DNA of 36,930 bases from Sphingomonas sp. (GTDB lineage: Bacteria; Pseudomonadota; Alphaproteobacteria; Sphingomonadales; Sphingomonadaceae). The notes beneath the pieces were generated by a model, which did no database searches, was not told the origin of the DNA, and worked only from the letters and a program-made list of their open reading frames with translations. Where the stretch lies: NCBI RefSeq assembly GCF_017745215.1, contig NZ_JAGHZV010000004.1, positions 1 through 36,930 of the forward strand, written 5' to 3'. Positions 33,960 through 36,930 of this stretch are shown one piece after another (position 1 is the first letter of the stretch; the number at the start of each line of letters is the position of its first letter). The position numbers were made by a program, and so were the translations under genes.

Positions 33960-34089
33960 CGGCCTGGCTCCTTCGATTATGGAGCTCGGCTATATAACCA
34001 AATGGGTTCGTGTAGGAAAAGCCTTTCTTGCCGGGTCTTGAAGGCATGGGGCGTGGATTCGCGGCGGAGGATGGGGCTAGAAGCGGGGG

Positions 34090-34419
34090 ATGGACCGGGA
34101 TGCGCCGACGATCTTGTTCGAGGCCGAGCTGTGGCGCTGGCAGGCGGAGCCGCCGGCGAAGGGCGCGTGGTTCTTCGTGACGATTCGCGACGAGGCGGCG
34201 GACGCGGTGCGCGCGCTGGCCTTCGAGCGGCGGGCGCTGGGCGGGGCGCGGGGGTTCGGCTCGGTGCGGCTGCGAGTGAGCGTAGAGGGGGTGGGGTTCG
34301 AGACCTCGGCATTCCCGCATGCGGCGAGCGGCGGCTATGTGCTGCCGGTGAAGGCGGCGGTGCGCAGGGACGCGGGGGTTGGCGAGGGGGATCGGGTCGA
34401 GGTGGGGATTTGGGTTTGA
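34090..34419 (+). CDS. DUF1905 domain protein
   Basis: A 109-residue protein that is almost entirely a DUF1905 domain: FEAELWRWQAEPPAKGAWFF, then GFGSVRLRVSVEG, then GYVLPVKAAVRRDAGVGEGD and VEVGIWV, a small beta-barrel pattern. DUF1905 proteins sometimes carry a C-terminal bacteriocin-protection (YdeI/OmpD-associated) segment, which is absent here. The function is unknown. The start ATG 34090 follows GAAGCGGGGG. It is the last high-GC gene before the restriction-modification island. Confidence 0.8.
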   Translation: MDRDAPTILFEAELWRWQAEPPAKGAWFFVTIRDEAADAVRALAFERRALGGARGFGSVRLRVSVEGVGFETSAFPHAASGGYVLPVKAAVRRDAGVGEGDRVEVGIWV

Positions 34420-34529
34420 GGGGGGTGGTGCGTGTGGCTGTTTTGAGAATGACCCACGCGAGGGATTTTCAGCGGGAGGTCGCCGTCCTGATTGCTTGCC
34501 AGTGAGGTCAAATCCCAGCAGAAGAGGGC

Positions 34530-35174
34530 ATGTCTACTGTTCACCTCGTTCCTGAGGATTTGCGCCAGCTTTATCATGTTCGCGAGTGGCGCAACGCCAC
34601 TGGGATCCTCTCCACGGCCTGCCCCGATGAATGGCAAGATATCATCGAGGTGCTTCGAGCCTTTAGGCTGCTTCGATCGGAAGTGCAGGCTGCAGGGGGG
34701 CGAAAGTCACCCATTGCTACGCAGATCGATGGAGGGTTCTACGCACGGGGCTGGCAGGAGAAGCAGTTTCAGACAGCGATCAAGATTGATGATGACCTTT
34801 TTGAAAGCCCGACGCACAAGATCGATTGCCTGAAGGGGCGCGTTGCTTTGGAGGTTGAGTGGAACAACAAAGATCCATTTTTTGACCGAGATCTGAATAA
34901 TTTTAGACTGCTTTTCGAACTCCGCGCTATCGATGTTGGTGTGGTTGTTACCAGAGCTACCGAGCTTCAGACTATTTTCAAGGTACTCGGAAAGGGAGCC
35001 TCATATGGTGCGTCCACGACCCATCATGAAAAGCTCTGGCCACGGATTGAGGGCGGCGGCGGCGGCGGGTGTCCGGTTTTGACCTTTGCGATCAAACCCG
35101 ACCTCTATGTGGACGACGGCCCACCGACCCTTCAGCAAATTGCAGAAGCAGCTATTGAGCCTAACGAAGAATAG
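34530..35174 (+). CDS. type II restriction endonuclease, BglII/BstYI family
   Basis: A 214-residue protein that I assign to the BglII/BstYI endonuclease family. The likely PD-(D/E)xK-type site is Asp99...Glu108-x-Glu110 in KIDCLKGRVALEVEWNNKD, with the same spacing as BglII Asp84...Glu93-x-Gln95; the last residue differs (Glu for Gln). Further family-like parts are YHVREWRNATGIL at the N-terminus and DPFFDRDLNNFRLLFELRAI after the site. It should cut a short palindrome around GATC, but the exact site cannot be read. The DNA is visibly less GC-rich than its neighbours. It is convergent with the MT-A70 methylase, with three bases between stop codons. Confidence 0.8.
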   Translation: MSTVHLVPEDLRQLYHVREWRNATGILSTACPDEWQDIIEVLRAFRLLRSEVQAAGGRKSPIATQIDGGFYARGWQEKQFQTAIKIDDDLFESPTHKIDCLKGRVALEVEWNNKDPFFDRDLNNFRLLFELRAIDVGVVVTRATELQTIFKVLGKGASYGASTTHHEKLWPRIEGGGGGGCPVLTFAIKPDLYVDDGPPTLQQIAEAAIEPNEE

Positions 35175-35177
35175 TCG

Positions 35178-35831
35178 TCATTCGGCTGCGATATCTATCG
35201 TGCTATTATAGCTGTAGGTATCCCAGCTTGGCTTGTAAGTCTCGTCGGCCTGATTGCCCCATACCGTCCAGCCTTGGCGGGCGCCGCGGCTGAACATTTC
35301 AAGGCGTGGGCCCCAGCTGCAATCTTCGATGATCTTGTATTGCTCATCAGGCTTGCGGCTATGCTCGCGCTTGCGCGACTGGATCATGTTGACCTGGCTG
35401 CGACCAGGATCAAGCGTGCGCGCGTTCTTGCCGCGAACGCCGAACAGCAGAAGTTCGGTTACGTTGCGAAAATAAAAACCGACGCCGCGGCCGTCAGATC
35501 CGCCATCTTTGCGAACCTTGTGCCATACGATGTTGGAAATGTAGCGGAAGCCCCAACTCTCCATGACGCGCATTCCCTCAGGCAATAGCGCGTTGGGAAC
35601 CCATAGATAGAGGTGCGACGGATCATCGGCGATATCCTGCACGGGCAACGCGCAGATTTCGTCGAGCGTCATCGTGCCGTAGCGATTGAGCCTCTTGTGC
35701 TCGGGCGCGACTTTGCCGGTACGATTCTGGAATTGCCACGGCGGATCGGCAAGGATCGTACCGAATTTCTTGCCGCGAGCGATGCTCAGCAGGTCGATGC
35801 TCGCAGAAACATGTCCTAGCGGATCGAGCAT
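35178..35831 (-). CDS. MT-A70-type DNA N6-adenine methyltransferase
   Basis: A 217-residue protein with the amino-methylase motif DPPW at 29-32 in ILADPPWQFQNRTG and the MT-A70 blocks YGTMTLDEICALPV, HLYLWVPNALLPEGM and a C-terminal WGPRLEMFSRGARQGWTVWGNQ. It should transfer a methyl group from S-adenosylmethionine to adenine N6, and with the convergent endonuclease makes a type II restriction-modification pair. The start ATG 35831 with a GAGGAG site is chosen; the frame remains open upstream to 35996, where the extra residues are Arg-rich and unlike the family. The low-GC upstream region, 35832-35995, carries RGATCY-type sites at 35869-35874 (GGATCT) and 35934-35939 (AGATCT). Confidence 0.88.
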   Translation of the reverse strand: MLDPLGHVSASIDLLSIARGKKFGTILADPPWQFQNRTGKVAPEHKRLNRYGTMTLDEICALPVQDIADDPSHLYLWVPNALLPEGMRVMESWGFRYISNIVWHKVRKDGGSDGRGVGFYFRNVTELLLFGVRGKNARTLDPGRSQVNMIQSRKREHSRKPDEQYKIIEDCSWGPRLEMFSRGARQGWTVWGNQADETYKPSWDTYSYNSTIDIAAE

Positions 35832-35995
35832 GGGCTGCTCCTCGCTTTGCAATGGAGAGAACAAAACGGGATCTTTCTTATGGGTCTCAATGGCGCTCGT
35901 CAAGCGAGAGGCAAGCTTCCTTCGCACCGCAAAAGATCTTGCAGCGATGCGGGCGCTTCTTGCCGATAATCTCTGTCGGTCTCGGCTGCGGCGCA

Positions 35996-36930
35996 CTACT
36001 CCGCCGCCACCCCAGCCTTGGAGAACATATCCCCCTCCCCGCCAGCATCCTCATTCGCCGCCGGACCCGCCTTCGCCTTCTGCCGCTTGTCGAACGAATC
36101 CCAGACCTCGCCCCAATTCCCCCGCGTCGCCGCCTTGGAATATTCCGTCGCGCGCTGCTCGAAGAAGTTGGCGTGCTCCACGCCGTTCAGCAGCGGCGCC
36201 AGCCAGGGCAGCGGGTGCTCGTCGATCATGTAGATCGGCTTGAAGCCCAGCTGGCCCAGCCGCCAGTCGGCGATGTAGCGGATGTACTTCTTGATCTCCT
36301 TCGGCGTCATGCCGGGCACCGGGCCCTGCTCGAACGCCAGGTCGATGAACGCATCCTCCAGCCGCACCGTCGTCTGGCACACGTCCATGATGTCGTCGCG
36401 CACCGCCTTGGTCAGGCAGTCGCGCTCCTTCACGAAGGCGTGGAACAGCCGCGTGATGCCCTCGCAGTGCAGGCTCTCGTCGCGCACCGACCAGCTGACG
36501 ATCTGCCCCATGCCCTTCATCTTGTTGAAGCGCGGGAAGTTCATCAGCATCGCGAAGCTCGCGAACAGCTGCAGCCCTTCGGTGAAGCCGCCGAACATCG
36601 CCAGCGTGCGCGCGATGTCGGCGTCGGTCTCCACCCCGAAGCGCTGGAGATAGTCGTGCTTGTCCTTCATCTCGGCATAGTCGAGGAAGGCGCCATATTC
36701 GCTCTCGGGCATGCCGATCGTGTCGAGCAGGTGCGAATAGGCGGCGATGTGCACCGTCTCCATGTTGGAGAAGGCGGCGAGCATCATCTTGATCTCGGTC
36801 GGCTTGAACACGCGGCCGTATTTCTCGTGGTAGCAGTCCTGCACCTCGACGTCGGCCTGGGTGAAGAAGCGGAAGATCTGCGTGAGCAGGTTGCGCTCGG
36901 TCTGGTCGAGCTTCTGCGCCCAGTCGCGGC
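35996..36930 (-). CDS. nrdB: ribonucleotide reductase beta subunit, class Ia (partial)
   Basis: NrdB holds the diiron-tyrosyl radical cofactor used by NrdA to make deoxyribonucleotides. The start is beyond the right edge; translation runs in from position 36930 (RDWAQKLDQTERNLLTQIFR) without a break, so an internal Met near 36844 is not the start. Iron ligands and the radical tyrosine are visible in NMETVHIAAYSHLL (Glu-x2-His, then Tyr four residues later, matching E. coli Glu115, His118 and Tyr122) and in RDESLHCEGI (Glu, His). The last ten or so residues vary, as usual. It is the core gene bordering the restriction-modification island; high GC resumes here. Confidence 0.96.
   Translation of the reverse strand, partial: RDWAQKLDQTERNLLTQIFRFFTQADVEVQDCYHEKYGRVFKPTEIKMMLAAFSNMETVHIAAYSHLLDTIGMPESEYGAFLDYAEMKDKHDYLQRFGVETDADIARTLAMFGGFTEGLQLFASFAMLMNFPRFNKMKGMGQIVSWSVRDESLHCEGITRLFHAFVKERDCLTKAVRDDIMDVCQTTVRLEDAFIDLAFEQGPVPGMTPKEIKKYIRYIADWRLGQLGFKPIYMIDEHPLPWLAPLLNGVEHANFFEQRATEYSKAATRGNWGEVWDSFDKRQKAKAGPAANEDAGGEGDMFSKAGVAAE

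Noticed and set aside
33264..35995. Region from the HTH protein to the methylase as a prophage remnant or a multi-gene defence island
   Set aside because: Only the HTH protein hints at phage, and only the two restriction-modification genes are defence genes. DUF1905 and the HTH gene have host-like GC, so the foreign segment appears limited to about 34.4-36.0 kb.

Overview
The window looks like chromosomal DNA of a sphingomonad (Alphaproteobacteria, Sphingomonas-like). Base composition is high GC with strong third-position GC. The genes fit this placement: a MipZ division ATPase, FecI/FecR and TonB-receptor modules, glutathione-dependent formaldehyde oxidation, several proteins typical of sphingomonads, and dispersed intergenic palindromes. 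There is no rRNA, CRISPR array, insertion sequence or complete prophage. One tRNA gene (Thr, GGT) is present. The right end cuts through nrdB.

Layout. 1-6.0 kb: panC (-) is divergent from mipZ (+), which is coupled to a membrane-anchored J-domain protein. Then come phosphomannomutase/phosphoglucomutase, an acyltransferase-3 membrane protein and an ExoX-like exonuclease. 6.0-10.4 kb: a GumN/TraB protein with a coupled small membrane protein (-), OsmC, an M24B aminopeptidase P, a cluster of nested hairpins with a small basic ORF, and tRNA-Thr. 10.6-12.3 kb: an ADPRibase-Mn-like phosphoesterase coupled to a YgiD-type dioxygenase (-). 12.5-17.0 kb: an ECF sigma factor, FecR and an STN-containing TonB-dependent receptor, forming a surface-signalling unit. 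17.2-18.6 kb: a crotonase-fold protein divergent from a membrane protein across an AT-rich operator-like palindrome. 18.7-21.9 kb: adhC, a VOC protein, purU and fghA in one tight operon that handles formaldehyde and C1 folates and has formate as end product. 22.0-28.0 kb: an aldo/keto reductase, a second TonB receptor, and a LysR regulator divergent from an MFS transporter. 28.0-33.1 kb: oligopeptidase B, a zinc ribbon protein, cytochrome c', an exported SNase-like nuclease, a class 3 lipase and a SnoaL-like protein. 33.2-34.4 kb: an HTH/terminase-small-subunit-like protein and a DUF1905 protein.

The most foreign-looking part is 34.4-36.0 kb. It holds a BglII/BstYI-type restriction endonuclease convergent with an MT-A70-type adenine methyltransferase, with visibly lower GC, set immediately beside the core gene nrdB. 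I read it as an acquired type II restriction-modification island.

Between the genes are three sets of repeats. The first is five copies or half-copies of a long palindrome lying at gene 3' ends. The second is three copies of a GTCACAAGAGTCACG element. The third is a nested cruciform-forming block at about 10 kb. Compact gene packing recurs: three stop codons are embedded in the next gene's Shine-Dalgarno sequence (TGAGGAG), there are two ATGA overlaps, and two convergent pairs share a CTAG at their stop codons. I found no clearly unprecedented system. The best candidates for a second look are the restriction-modification pair, the C1 operon containing purU, and the repeat families.
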